Source: an uncultured Bacteroidota bacterium
GTDB taxonomy: Bacteria > Bacteroidota > Bacteroidia > Chitinophagales > LD1
Direction: 5' to 3'
Length of the DNA stretch: 40,032 nt
Assembly (NCBI GenBank): GCA_937894725.1
Contig: CALAYL010000088.1
Coordinates: forward strand, 1-40,032
Position 1 is the stretch's first letter. Every line of letters starts with the position of its first letter. A program made the position numbers and the translations under genes. Under the pieces are notes generated by a model, which searched no databases, was not told where the DNA came from, and saw nothing but the letters and a program-made list of their open reading frames with translations. Below are positions 26,288-34,735 of this stretch, piece after piece.

Positions 26288-27257
26288 ACATCAAATTACA
26301 ACCCCTTATTTCAGCCGTATCTATTCTACCTAATACTTCAAAACATCTATTTTCAGTTAACTTACCCATATCACTCGTTTCTATAAATGAACAAGAATAA
26401 TAGTTGGCTAAATCTATGACATTTATTCCACCTGTTCTGTTTTTTTCTATATAGAAATTTGGAGCATAGCTATCTCGTATCAAAACACGCATCCAATTAG
26501 GCGTTTGAAAAAGTCCATCACCTAGGCTATACGCCTGCGATAGCAGCTCTGTCATGCCATATTCTGCATGTATTTTATCAACTCTAAAATGTGCTTTCAA
26601 TATACCATGCACTTCTGCTTTTGTTAGTTCCTCACGTTTGCCCTTCATCCCTCCTGTTTCCATTACAATTACACCTGTGAGTGGCTTATTGTAGTATGCC
26701 CCAAAGTCAAGTAATGCGTATGTTACGCCTATCAGTAACACAGGTGTTTTTTTAGCCATTAAATTATCTAAGGTAGATGCCAACTTTTCAAAATCATGCA
26801 TAAAAAAAGCACTATCGCTATACTTAGATTTTGCTATAAAATCATTGACCATATAGACCAATGAAGAATTTTGGCGCTCTAGATAAGATGGCAGCAAACC
26901 AAGCACAGCAAAATTGGAGACCTCTCCATACACTTGCTCAAAGCCTTTCACAAAAGACGTTTGATAAATCATTTCATCTGCCACGAAATGCTTGCTGGGT
27001 ATTGTAGAGGTCGTAGTGCTGCTCTCAAATATCACACTGGCTTGCACTTCATCACTCAACACTTCATGTGTTTTAAAAAATAAAATAGGTAAAAATGGAA
27101 TTTCAGCAATGGAAGTCACGTTATCTGGATGTTTTCCCATCAATTCGCAAAATGATCGATATATAGCTACATGCCGAAATTGATAGCGAAAAGTAGCTAT
27201 TGCAACCGCTTCAAAATCAAAATTTGAATCCTTAAATATAATGTCAGAAAATGCCAA
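26277..27257 (-). CDS. LuxE-family acyl-protein synthetase-like protein
   Basis: 326 residues. It resembles the LuxE/acyl-protein synthetase branch of the ANL adenylate-forming superfamily: FEVALATFRYQ-type N-terminus (here FEAVAIATFRYQ), an SSTTTSTIPSKH segment at the phosphate-loop position, GVIVMETGGMKGKREEL, and the adenylate motif HAEYGMTELLSQAYS. Known LuxE activates fatty acids; here no lux reductase or luciferase is present. The start is a TTG at 27257; no ATG is in frame upstream before a stop, and the next Met is residue 40, inside the conserved part. It is the first gene of a six-gene overlapping operon. Confidence 0.82.
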   Translation of the reverse strand: MAFSDIIFKDSNFDFEAVAIATFRYQFRHVAIYRSFCELMGKHPDNVTSIAEIPFLPILFFKTHEVLSDEVQASVIFESSTTTSTIPSKHFVADEMIYQTSFVKGFEQVYGEVSNFAVLGLLPSYLERQNSSLVYMVNDFIAKSKYSDSAFFMHDFEKLASTLDNLMAKKTPVLLIGVTYALLDFGAYYNKPLTGVIVMETGGMKGKREELTKAEVHGILKAHFRVDKIHAEYGMTELLSQAYSLGDGLFQTPNWMRVLIRDSYAPNFYIEKNRTGGINVIDLANYYSCSFIETSDMGKLTENRCFEVLGRIDTAEIRGCNLMYEG

Positions 27258-27271
27258 TTTTATAAACTTAG

Positions 27272-27302
27272 TTTGTAAATGTAAGATTTCGATTTATCTT
27301 CG
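27272..27302 (+). promoter_or_regulatory. Lipoprotein promoter TTTG-N19-TATCTTCG
   Basis: TTTG at 27272-27275 and TATCTTCG at 27295-27302 are separated by 19 nt. The -7 box differs from TAnnTTTG at one base. It ends 11 nt before the ATG at 27314. On the opposite strand TACATTTA (27276-27283) could serve the LuxE operon, but it is a weaker match. Confidence 0.55.
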
Positions 27303-27313
27303 ATAAAATAGCT

Positions 27314-27820
27314 ATGAAACGTTTATTATTATTCACACTTTTAGGGGTATTCTTATGGGGCTGTACTGTCAAGGAAGAACAGTTTCCGATTATTCCAGCA
27401 CTAACTTTTACTGAATATAGCAAATCGACTATCACGAATGGAGATACATTTTCAATGACCCTCAGCTTTACCGATGGGGATGGAGATATAGGTATCGTAG
27501 CGGGCACTCCTCCCCGCAATGACACGGTATGTGTAACTCCAGAGTCTGTGATTATAACCAATCCAGGTTTCAACTTTTTTTATAAAGACCTTAGAGATAA
27601 CTGCACTCAGTTTGCGAGAACGGAATTTTACCAACCTACTGGCAAAAACAAATCTATCCGCGGCCAGATAGTTATTCGTCTAGGTGCGTTTTGCAAAAAA
27701 GTATGCAACGTGCCTGGCTGTAGCGATACGGTGAGGTTTGAAGTAGTACTGCGAGATAGAGCGGGCAATCTGAGTAACCGCATCATGACCCCCCCACTCG
27801 AAATTACAGGCTGTTTTTAG
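27314..27820 (+). CDS. Small exported lipoprotein
   Basis: 168 residues. The signal peptide ends in a lipobox, LWGC (Cys17), so the mature protein is lipid-anchored. A FTDGDGDIGIV segment typical of Bacteroidota beta-sandwich lipoproteins follows, with Cys residues at 72, 95, 125, 129, 134 and 167. No enzymatic motif. It is monocistronic and divergent from the LuxE operon; its stop converges with accC. Confidence 0.82.
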   Translation: MKRLLLFTLLGVFLWGCTVKEEQFPIIPALTFTEYSKSTITNGDTFSMTLSFTDGDGDIGIVAGTPPRNDTVCVTPESVIITNPGFNFFYKDLRDNCTQFARTEFYQPTGKNKSIRGQIVIRLGAFCKKVCNVPGCSDTVRFEVVLRDRAGNLSNRIMTPPLEITGCF

Positions 27821-27828
27821 AAAAAAAA

Positions 27829-29310
27829 TTAGGTGCGGTTTTTAACCCAGTTATATGAAGTGTTTTTAACTGAAGTAGTCGCGTTGGTCTGTTTTCCAAG
27901 AGTTTCAAAAATATTTACGGCTACTATAGCCGCAGCATCTATTTCGCCTTCATCAGTAGGTTTTAGCATCTCTGGTGTAAAGTGCTTTGCGACAAAATGC
28001 GTATCAAATTTCCCAGATATGAAATCAGGATGTGTAAGCACAAACCGACCAAATCCTAGTGTGTTTCGCACACCCACTATTGTATAGCTATCGATAGCTC
28101 TCAGCATCCGCTCTATTGCTTCTGTGCGGGTAGCTCCATAGGTGATAAGCTTAGCTATCATTGGGTCATAGTAAATTGGGATCGTCATACCTTCTTCAAA
28201 TCCATCATCGACACGTACACCTGGACCTTCGGGTTTTTTGTATCCAATCAGTGTACCTATATCGGGCAAGAAATTATTGGTAGGATCCTCGGCATACACC
28301 CGCAGCTCCATTGCATGACCTATGAGCGGAATTTGTTCTTGCGTAAAGCTTAACTCCTCTCCTCTCGCTACTTTTATCTGTTCTCGCACTAAATCAATAT
28401 TGGTAATCATCTCCGTAACGGGATGCTCTACCTGTAATCTTGTATTCATTTCAAGAAAATAAAAATCAAGATTTTCATCTACCAAAAACTCCACCGTGCC
28501 AGCACCAATATATGCACAAGACTTGGCCACTCGAACAGCTGCCTCGCCAATGGCCTTGCGCCTTTCGGTTGTGAGACATGAACTCGGAGCTTCTTCTACC
28601 ACTTTCTGATGTCTTCGCTGGATGGAGCATTCACGTTCTTGTAGATATACCGTATTGCCATAATTATCGGCTAAAATTTGCACTTCGATATGTTTGGGCG
28701 AACCTACGTAGCGTTCTATAAATACGCTTCCATCGCCAAATGCAGAGAGGGCTTCACTTTGAGCTCGTTGCATTTGTTCTTCGAGTTCTTCTGCTTTTGT
28801 TACTACACGCATTCCTTTTCCACCTCCCCCAGCACTGGCTTTGATAAGTACAGGATAGCCTATTGTTTCACACAATGCTTTCGCTTCAGCCAAATCGGTA
28901 ATCGCACCTTCGCTACCAGGCACCATGGGTATGTCAAATTTTTTGGCTGCATGTTTGGCCGACAATTTATCTCCCATTATTTCGATTGCATCGGGTGTTG
29001 GCCCTATAAACACAATGCCATTTTCTTCCACCATACGAGCAAATGCAGCATTTTCTGACAAAAAACCATATCCAGGGTGAATACCTTCTACACCCAATGT
29101 TTTAGCTACTGCTATGATTTTATCACCACGTAGGTAAGAATCTTTAGATGCGGGTGGGCCTATACATACCGCTTCGTCAGCAAATCGCACATGGGGCGAA
29201 TTTCTATCGGCTTGAGAATATACCGCTACTGTGGCTATACCCATATCGCGTGCCGTACGCATTACTCTCAGGGCTATTTCGCCACGATTGGCAATCAATA
29301 TTTTTTTCAT
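27829..29310 (-). CDS. accC: Biotin carboxylase subunit of an acyl-CoA carboxylase
   Basis: 493 residues from the ATG at 29310 (MKKILIANRGEIALR). The frame extends 11 codons further to a TTG, but the family start fits here. The ATP-grasp fold shows GGGGKGM at 161-167 and EMNTRLQVEHPVTE at 287-300. It carboxylates biotin with ATP and bicarbonate. At ~490 residues, with a C-terminal extension past HPDFISGKFDTHFV, it is longer than a typical 450-residue AccC, so a propionyl- or other acyl-CoA carboxylase role is possible. No biotin carrier or carboxyltransferase gene is adjacent. Confidence 0.93.
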   Translation of the reverse strand: MKKILIANRGEIALRVMRTARDMGIATVAVYSQADRNSPHVRFADEAVCIGPPASKDSYLRGDKIIAVAKTLGVEGIHPGYGFLSENAAFARMVEENGIVFIGPTPDAIEIMGDKLSAKHAAKKFDIPMVPGSEGAITDLAEAKALCETIGYPVLIKASAGGGGKGMRVVTKAEELEEQMQRAQSEALSAFGDGSVFIERYVGSPKHIEVQILADNYGNTVYLQERECSIQRRHQKVVEEAPSSCLTTERRKAIGEAAVRVAKSCAYIGAGTVEFLVDENLDFYFLEMNTRLQVEHPVTEMITNIDLVREQIKVARGEELSFTQEQIPLIGHAMELRVYAEDPTNNFLPDIGTLIGYKKPEGPGVRVDDGFEEGMTIPIYYDPMIAKLITYGATRTEAIERMLRAIDSYTIVGVRNTLGFGRFVLTHPDFISGKFDTHFVAKHFTPEMLKPTDEGEIDAAAIVAVNIFETLGKQTNATTSVKNTSYNWVKNRT

Positions 29311-29447
29311 TCGTAAAATTGAATTTCTATCGACAAGATACAAAGATTCTAAACTAACACAATTCTTTTGACTCCAAAACGAAACTTGTTTTAAACACTT
29401 AACTATCGAAAAATAAGTTGATTTGAAAATATTGTAGTCCTAATATT

Positions 29448-30530
29448 TCAGCTTCTTAGATATGCTACCATATCCGCAGCTACTCGCGCTGAACTGCCGC
29501 TATTGCCCAACTTAGCTACCAAGCCCTCATATTCATTCAGTATTTTTTCCCTTTGTGGGGTATCCAAAATAGCAGTAAGTTCGGCTTTTAAGCGAATTTC
29601 ATTTACATCCTGTTGTATCAGTTCCTCTACTATTTTATGGCCCACTATTAGATTCACCATACCTATAAATTTAATCCCTTTTACGAGCCATCTAGCGATT
29701 CGATACGAGAGATAATTGCTTTTGTAGCAAATCACTTCTGGCACAAAGTGCAAAGCGGTTTCGAGAGTAGCCGTTCCAGATGTTACTAAAGCAGCCCTTG
29801 CCTTTCGAAGTAATGCATAAGTACTATCGAACTCAACTTTTACATTCTTATGGCCTATAATATTTTGATAAAATCCTTTACCGTGTGTGGACATTCCTGC
29901 TATTACAAATTCATAGTCTGGAAAATGCCTCACCACTTTTACCATTTCTGGCAAAAGATAGGCTATTTCTTGCTTTCGGCTACCTGGTAGTAGCGCTATT
30001 ACTTGTTCACTATTCGCACTTTTATCTATCTCCAGTGCATCCAAAAGTGGATGACCAAAATAGTGGGCTACGATACCGTGCTTTTCATAAAACTCAACTT
30101 CAAAAGGGAAAATAACATACAGCCTATCTACAAATTCTCTAACTTTTTTTACCCGACTTTGTTTCCATGCCCAAAGCTGTGGAGAGATATAGTAAATCGT
30201 CTTAAAATTGTGCTGTTTCAGAAAGTCGAAAAGTCGAAAATTAAAGCCTGGGTAATCTATCAAAATCACCGCATCGGGCTTAAATTCAAGTATATCTTTT
30301 TTGCAAAAAGATATATTTTTAAGTATAGTAGGCAAATGCTTAATAACCTCTACAAAGCCCATGAAAGCTAAGTCTTTGATATGCTTCACGGGTTCGCCAG
30401 CTACTTTCTTCATTTCATCTCCTCCCCAGAAACGAATCACCGCATCTCCATCATTTGCGAGTAAGCCTTTTATCAAATTCGACCCATGCAAATCGCCAGA
30501 AGCTTCACCCGCTATGATGTAGTAGCGCAT
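29448..30530 (-). CDS. lpxB: Lipid-A-disaccharide synthase
   Basis: 360 residues. It joins UDP-diacylglucosamine to lipid X in lipid A synthesis. GEASGDLHG (8-16) at the N-terminus, LIDYPGFNFR, PQLWAWKQSR and LLPGSRKQEI are hallmark motifs. Start ATG at 30530; its first base overlaps the stop of the 106-residue upstream gene. It is the last gene of an envelope operon with plsC. Confidence 0.96.
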   Translation of the reverse strand: MRYYIIAGEASGDLHGSNLIKGLLANDGDAVIRFWGGDEMKKVAGEPVKHIKDLAFMGFVEVIKHLPTILKNISFCKKDILEFKPDAVILIDYPGFNFRLFDFLKQHNFKTIYYISPQLWAWKQSRVKKVREFVDRLYVIFPFEVEFYEKHGIVAHYFGHPLLDALEIDKSANSEQVIALLPGSRKQEIAYLLPEMVKVVRHFPDYEFVIAGMSTHGKGFYQNIIGHKNVKVEFDSTYALLRKARAALVTSGTATLETALHFVPEVICYKSNYLSYRIARWLVKGIKFIGMVNLIVGHKIVEELIQQDVNEIRLKAELTAILDTPQREKILNEYEGLVAKLGNSGSSARVAADMVAYLRS

Positions 30531-30850
30531 TAGAAAAATTTAAAGTAAATAATAGGAATAGCCCATATAAATGTAGCTAAAATCACTCCTCGTGCAGCAT
30601 TGATATAATCGCGTTGTATAAAAAGGAAAAAGATAACCAAATTCGCTATACAACCAAAGCTCAAAAGTGGTGAAATGACTTGGCGATTGGTGAGATAACG
30701 TAGGTAATTTTGAGGTGATATAGTGGCATATTGAGTAGCAAAGAAAAAAGCTATACCAAATACAGGGCCTACAATACCGCATATAAATCCGATGTACAAT
30801 TTATCCCATTTATAAAAAGTAGGATGTTGATTAAAAACTTTCTCTAGCAT
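30530..30850 (-). CDS. Small three-helix membrane protein of unknown function
   Basis: 106 residues, about three membrane segments (IGFICGIVGPVFGIAFFFA, SPLLSFGCIANLVIFFLF, GVILATFIWAIPIIYF). It lies between plsC (5 bp) and lpxB (1-bp overlap), so it is surely translated with them. Context suggests an envelope-lipid role; nothing in the sequence proves one. Confidence 0.78.
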   Translation of the reverse strand: MLEKVFNQHPTFYKWDKLYIGFICGIVGPVFGIAFFFATQYATISPQNYLRYLTNRQVISPLLSFGCIANLVIFFLFIQRDYINAARGVILATFIWAIPIIYFKFF

Positions 30851-30855
30851 GACAT

Positions 30856-31617
30856 TTAACTTGTTTTATATTTCCCATTGGGGTAATGCAATAATAAGTC
30901 TTTACGCATAATATCTTGTACCTTTTGTTTTACCTCATTTAAATCTTCTCTATTGATATTAGTTGCTAAAATCGGCTCATGCCAATATACGTCAACTGTA
31001 CCAGGAAGCAATAAAAAGCTATTCCTTGGCATTAATTCTCCGGTATTTACAAATGTAAGTGGCACGATGGGAATACCTGTTTCCAACGAAAGCTTAAACG
31101 CACCGTCATAGAATGCTGTAAAAAACTCATCGCCTATATTACAAGTACCTTCAGGACATATAAAAAACGAACAGCCTGTCTTCACTTTCTCTTTCATCTC
31201 CTGCATACTCCATGAGCGATTTGCCTTGTCATTGCGCCATACAGCCACATAATAATGCTTCATCAAAAAACCCAAAATGGGCCAATTTAAAATCTCTGCC
31301 TTACCTAAATACTTTAGAAAATTAGGAATTACACCTCCTGCCAAAATCGCGTCAAGATAAGAACGGTGATTGGCTATATAGATATACTGCCCATTTGGGT
31401 CAACTAGCTGTTGGTTATGGACTTTTACACACACGCAAAAAAAGAAAAGTGACAATTTAGCAGTAAAAGTGGCCCAATAATGTGCAGCTTTAATGAGGCG
31501 CTCATTCCCTATAACCACTGCCAACACGAGTATAGGAAACAATATCAGCATCAGTACTGCAAAGATAAGCATACACCAAACAGACCAGATGTAGCGAGCT
31601 ATTTCTTTCATCCACAT
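30856..31617 (-). CDS. plsC: 1-acyl-glycerol-3-phosphate acyltransferase (PlsC family)
   Basis: 253 residues. Membrane segments lie near the N-terminus (about 12-36 and 55-62). The acyltransferase motif NHRSYLD gives His84 and Asp89, and the acceptor motif PEGT covers 155-158. The family makes phosphatidic acid in the inner membrane. It starts 3 bp after the stop of the HsdR_N-like gene and precedes a small membrane protein and lpxB. An in-frame Met3 is an equally plausible start. Confidence 0.92.
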   Translation of the reverse strand: MWMKEIARYIWSVWCMLIFAVLMLILFPILVLAVVIGNERLIKAAHYWATFTAKLSLFFFCVCVKVHNQQLVDPNGQYIYIANHRSYLDAILAGGVIPNFLKYLGKAEILNWPILGFLMKHYYVAVWRNDKANRSWSMQEMKEKVKTGCSFFICPEGTCNIGDEFFTAFYDGAFKLSLETGIPIVPLTFVNTGELMPRNSFLLLPGTVDVYWHEPILATNINREDLNEVKQKVQDIMRKDLLLHYPNGKYKTS

Positions 31618-31620
31618 ACC

Positions 31621-32103
31621 TTAAAGATAGGTTAAAAAATCAGGGATTTGTACAAGGGGGCTGCTTTCATTTTGCCGAAAAACGAAATTACAGCCTCCAT
31701 TCGTAAGCCAGATAAAAGGCGATTTTAGATAGGCATTATAATGCGAACTTTGGAGTAATGTATCTATGCCGATATCTTCGGTAGGCGCTTTACACTCCAC
31801 TAATAGCAAGGGATTTCCACTTCTATCAAACAATACAATATCAAACCGATGTGCATCTGCTTTATTCAAATTTCGCTCTACGGCCAGCAGCGAAACGCCT
31901 ATTTTTTGTGTATATACCAAATAATGTATAATCGTTTGTCTTACTTTCTCTTCGGGTGTGATGAGGATATACTTTTTGCGTACTATATCCCAAACGCACA
32001 ACCCCTCGGGTCTGTTTTTGATTTTAAAATCATACGGCTCAAAAAGTAGATTGGTCAAAATTGGGGTAGTTTGGTTTTGATAAAATAAACTATTTTTATG
32101 CAA
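31621..32103 (-). CDS. Stand-alone HsdR N-terminal-like nuclease-fold protein
   Basis: 160 residues, starting with TTG at 32103; no in-frame ATG exists before the upstream stop. The core ERNLNKADAHRFDIVLF then LLLVECKAP contains Glu76, Asp88, Glu103 and Lys105, the PD-(D/E)xK nuclease pattern of type I restriction HsdR N-termini. No helicase domain, hsdM or hsdS is present, so it is not part of a type I system. It is divergent from amn-holA by 37 bp and co-directional with plsC-lpxB. A role in DNA processing is inferred; activity is unproven. Confidence 0.82.
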   Translation of the reverse strand: MHKNSLFYQNQTTPILTNLLFEPYDFKIKNRPEGLCVWDIVRKKYILITPEEKVRQTIIHYLVYTQKIGVSLLAVERNLNKADAHRFDIVLFDRSGNPLLLVECKAPTEDIGIDTLLQSSHYNAYLKSPFIWLTNGGCNFVFRQNESSPLVQIPDFLTYL

Positions 32104-32140
32104 TAGAAAAATGCGTTTGGCATTTTAGAAATCACAAATT

Positions 32141-32911
32141 ATGAAAACTAAACAAGAAATCGTAAACAACTGGCTACCTCGATACACGGGTAGAGAGCTT
32201 ACTGACTTTTCAAAATATATTTTGCTTACCAATTTTGATGGCTATGTAAAAATGTTTGCTGAAAAATATAAGGTACCCGTAGTAGGGCTCGACCGTCCTA
32301 TGGCATCTGCTTCTGCCGATGGTATCACTATTATCAACTTCGGTATGGGTAGCCCCAATGCCGCTACCATCATGGATTTGCTCTCTGCTATTGAACCCAA
32401 GGCGGTGCTGTTTTTAGGAAAATGTGGTGGCCTAAAAAAGAAAAATGAGCTAGGCGATTTGATTTTACCCATCGCTGCTATAAGGGGTGAGGGAACCTCT
32501 ACCGATTATTTTCCTGCCGAAGTGCCTGCACTACCTTCTTTTGCACTTCAAAAAGCCATCTCTACCACTATTCGTGACGCAGGTTTTGACTATTGGACGG
32601 GCACTGTGTTTACGACCAACAGGCGTGTATGGGAGTGGGACGAAGAATTTAAAGAATATCTTAGGAAAATAAGAGCTATGGCAATCGATATGGAAACGGC
32701 TACGCTTTTTATCACCGCATTTGCAAACGAAATCCCTGTAGGTGCTATACTTTTGGTCTCTGATCAACCCATGATCCCTGATGGCGTAAAAACGGAAAGC
32801 AGCGACCATAAAGTGACCTCTAATTTTGTAGATAATCATTTACAAGTAGGCATAGATAGTTTAAAACAACTCATCAACGAAGGACTTACTGTAAAACATC
32901 TCCGATTCTAA
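32141..32911 (+). CDS. amn: AMP nucleosidase
   Basis: 256 residues, the short Bacteroidota form. It belongs to the nucleoside phosphorylase superfamily: INFGMGSPNAATIMDLL near the N-terminus, FLGKCGGLK, the ribose-binding AIDMETATLF, and the base-binding Asp in LLVSDQPM. Known function: AMP to adenine plus ribose 5-phosphate. The assignment against other nucleosidases rests on overall similarity. It starts a three-gene unit with holA (4 bp) and a lipoprotein. Confidence 0.9.
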   Translation: MKTKQEIVNNWLPRYTGRELTDFSKYILLTNFDGYVKMFAEKYKVPVVGLDRPMASASADGITIINFGMGSPNAATIMDLLSAIEPKAVLFLGKCGGLKKKNELGDLILPIAAIRGEGTSTDYFPAEVPALPSFALQKAISTTIRDAGFDYWTGTVFTTNRRVWEWDEEFKEYLRKIRAMAIDMETATLFITAFANEIPVGAILLVSDQPMIPDGVKTESSDHKVTSNFVDNHLQVGIDSLKQLINEGLTVKHLRF

Positions 32912-32915
32912 TATT

Positions 32916-33947
32916 ATGGCTGCAGCAAAGTTTGAAGACATTCTAAAAGATATCCATGCAAAGAAATTTGCTCCGATTTATTATTTCTATGGGGAGGAAG
33001 AGTACAGAATAGACCAACTGGTGGAAGCACTAGAAAAAAATGTATTGACCGAAAGTGAAAAGGCATTTAATTTGACGATAGCCTATGGCAAAGATCTGAG
33101 TTTTCAAGGACTAATGGAAGCTTGCAAACGTCCCCCCATGGGTGCAGCTCTTCAGTTAGTGATCGTAAAAGAAGCTCAATCTTTTCAACTCAAAAGCGAT
33201 GATGAACAAATAGAAAAACTCATCACCCATTACGCTAAAAATCCAATAAAATCGACCATTTTAGCATTTGCCTACAAGCACGGCTCTCCAGATAAGCGTA
33301 AAAAAATAAACAAGGTACTCATCGACAATGCGGTATCATTTGAGTCAAAACCGCTGTATGACAATCAAGTAATTGATTGGGTGCGCAACTATGTGATGAG
33401 CAAAGGATTTCAAATTAATGATGATGCCCTTTTTCTCTTTATCGAATTTACAGGCAGCGACCTTAGTGTGGTAACCAATGAGATAGACAAACTCATTTTG
33501 ACTCAAGATAAAACACAAGCTATCACACTCAAAAAAGTAGAGGACTCGGTGGGTTTGCTCAAAGACTTCAGTGTGTTTGAGCTCAACAATGCTATAGGCG
33601 CAAAAAACAAAACAAAGGCGTACAGAATTGTCAATTACTTCAAACACAATCCCAAAAACGGACCACTAATTTTAGTGCTGGGCACATTGCATTCCTTTTT
33701 TTCAAAACTCTTTATAGCTGCTACAAACAAAACGGCTAGCGATGGCGAACTCGCTTCACTGCTCAAAGTCAACCCTTTTTTTATCAAAGACTACAAGACA
33801 GCGATGCGCCATTTTTCTCCTCAAAAAATTGAAGAAGTTTTTTACATACTAGCCGAATACGACCAGCGAAACAAAGGGATAAATAACTTTCAAACCTCCG
33901 AATCGGAGCTAATGCGGGAAATGGTATTTAGAATTTTGAATGACTAA
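32916..33947 (+). CDS. holA: DNA polymerase III delta subunit
   Basis: 343 residues. It is part of the clamp loader that opens the beta clamp. The N-terminus PIYYFYGEEEYRIDQLVEAL is typical, with later KRPPMGAALQLVIVKEA and LTSQ-type helices (LILTQDKTQAI, FSVFELNNAIGAKNKTKAYRI). It is coupled to amn upstream and the lipoprotein downstream (start 2 bp after the stop). Confidence 0.93.
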   Translation: MAAAKFEDILKDIHAKKFAPIYYFYGEEEYRIDQLVEALEKNVLTESEKAFNLTIAYGKDLSFQGLMEACKRPPMGAALQLVIVKEAQSFQLKSDDEQIEKLITHYAKNPIKSTILAFAYKHGSPDKRKKINKVLIDNAVSFESKPLYDNQVIDWVRNYVMSKGFQINDDALFLFIEFTGSDLSVVTNEIDKLILTQDKTQAITLKKVEDSVGLLKDFSVFELNNAIGAKNKTKAYRIVNYFKHNPKNGPLILVLGTLHSFFSKLFIAATNKTASDGELASLLKVNPFFIKDYKTAMRHFSPQKIEEVFYILAEYDQRNKGINNFQTSESELMREMVFRILND

Positions 33948-33949
33948 AA

Positions 33950-34408
33950 ATGAAAACGCCCTTTATTATTTTGATACTGATATTGACTATAGCCACAGGC
34001 TGTAAAACACAGGCTACAAATGGGCTTCGGCTTGTTGATGCCACTAAAAATTCATGGGCAGGTGGCATGCCCCAATCAGGCTCAGGCAATACCTATCATA
34101 TTTTGCTTAGTATCGCTACTGCTCAAAAATATACGATAAATCATGTTTGGATAGAGGGAAAAGAAGTCGATTTTTCTATCCAAAATTACAGAATGCTTTT
34201 AGACAGAGTTGCCGCCAAAGGCGACACAATAGACATCATTTACAACCAGTACTTCAAAGAAAACAGCACGCAATTGAATCTAAAGGAAAATGGGCTAAAA
34301 CCGCCTTTAGACGGTTATGCTGCAATTTTAGCCTATACCAAAAACAACAAAATGGCCTATCTAAAAATAAAAGAAATAAAGGTACTGCCGGGAGTGAATT
34401 ATCCTTGA
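33950..34408 (+). CDS. Small lipoprotein of unknown function
   Basis: 152 residues. The signal peptide ends with lipobox ATGC (Cys18), so it is a lipoprotein. The mature part has SIQNYRMLLDRVAAKGDTIDIIYNQYF and ends in LPGVNYP; no known domain was recognised. Its start lies 2 bp after the holA stop, so it is probably co-translated with holA. Confidence 0.8.
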   Translation: MKTPFIILILILTIATGCKTQATNGLRLVDATKNSWAGGMPQSGSGNTYHILLSIATAQKYTINHVWIEGKEVDFSIQNYRMLLDRVAAKGDTIDIIYNQYFKENSTQLNLKENGLKPPLDGYAAILAYTKNNKMAYLKIKEIKVLPGVNYP

Positions 34409-34735
34409 TTTTATTTTGCAGAATGCAGAGTGATCTTGGTTGTTTTTTGGCAGAACAACAATCAAATGGAAAAGCTATTTGCCCATGGCACTTTTTTCTC
34501 AGCTTGTGCGAATTCTTGCTTAACTTATTCATCGCAATAAAGCATGACTTATTATTAATTGACACGAGCTAAAAGATCGCGCTAGCAAGGACAATTCGGG
34601 TACTTTTTTTTCAAAAAAGTCTCGTTTAAACTAAACCGTGCACAAACTACTAAACAAACGATGCTATTTCTCATATCAATGATATTTTGGATGTAATGAA
34701 ATGTAATATTTTTGGCGAACACAAAATAACAAATC
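34409..34735. other. Intergenic region of 327 bp without a recognised gene
   Basis: No convincing ORF was found on either strand; the open frames are extensions or shadows. It holds a short hairpin ACTTTTTT/AAAAAAGT (34602-34609 with 34613-34620) and, at its 3' end, the promoter of the acylase gene. Confidence 0.6.
34707..34714 (+). promoter_or_regulatory. -7 box of the acylase gene
   Basis: TATTTTTG matches TAnnTTTG, 21 nt before the ATG at 34736. A TTTG at 34686-34689 is 17 nt upstream, near the usual 19. Confidence 0.55.

Noticed and set aside
34147..34572. 141-codon frame overlapping the lipoprotein and the gap after it
   Set aside because: Its first half is the lipoprotein read in another frame, and the second half has no recognisable domain or start signal.
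34602..34620. ACTTTTTT/AAAAAAGT hairpin as terminator
   Set aside because: Pure A/T stem with no following T run; it could arise by chance in AT-rich DNA.
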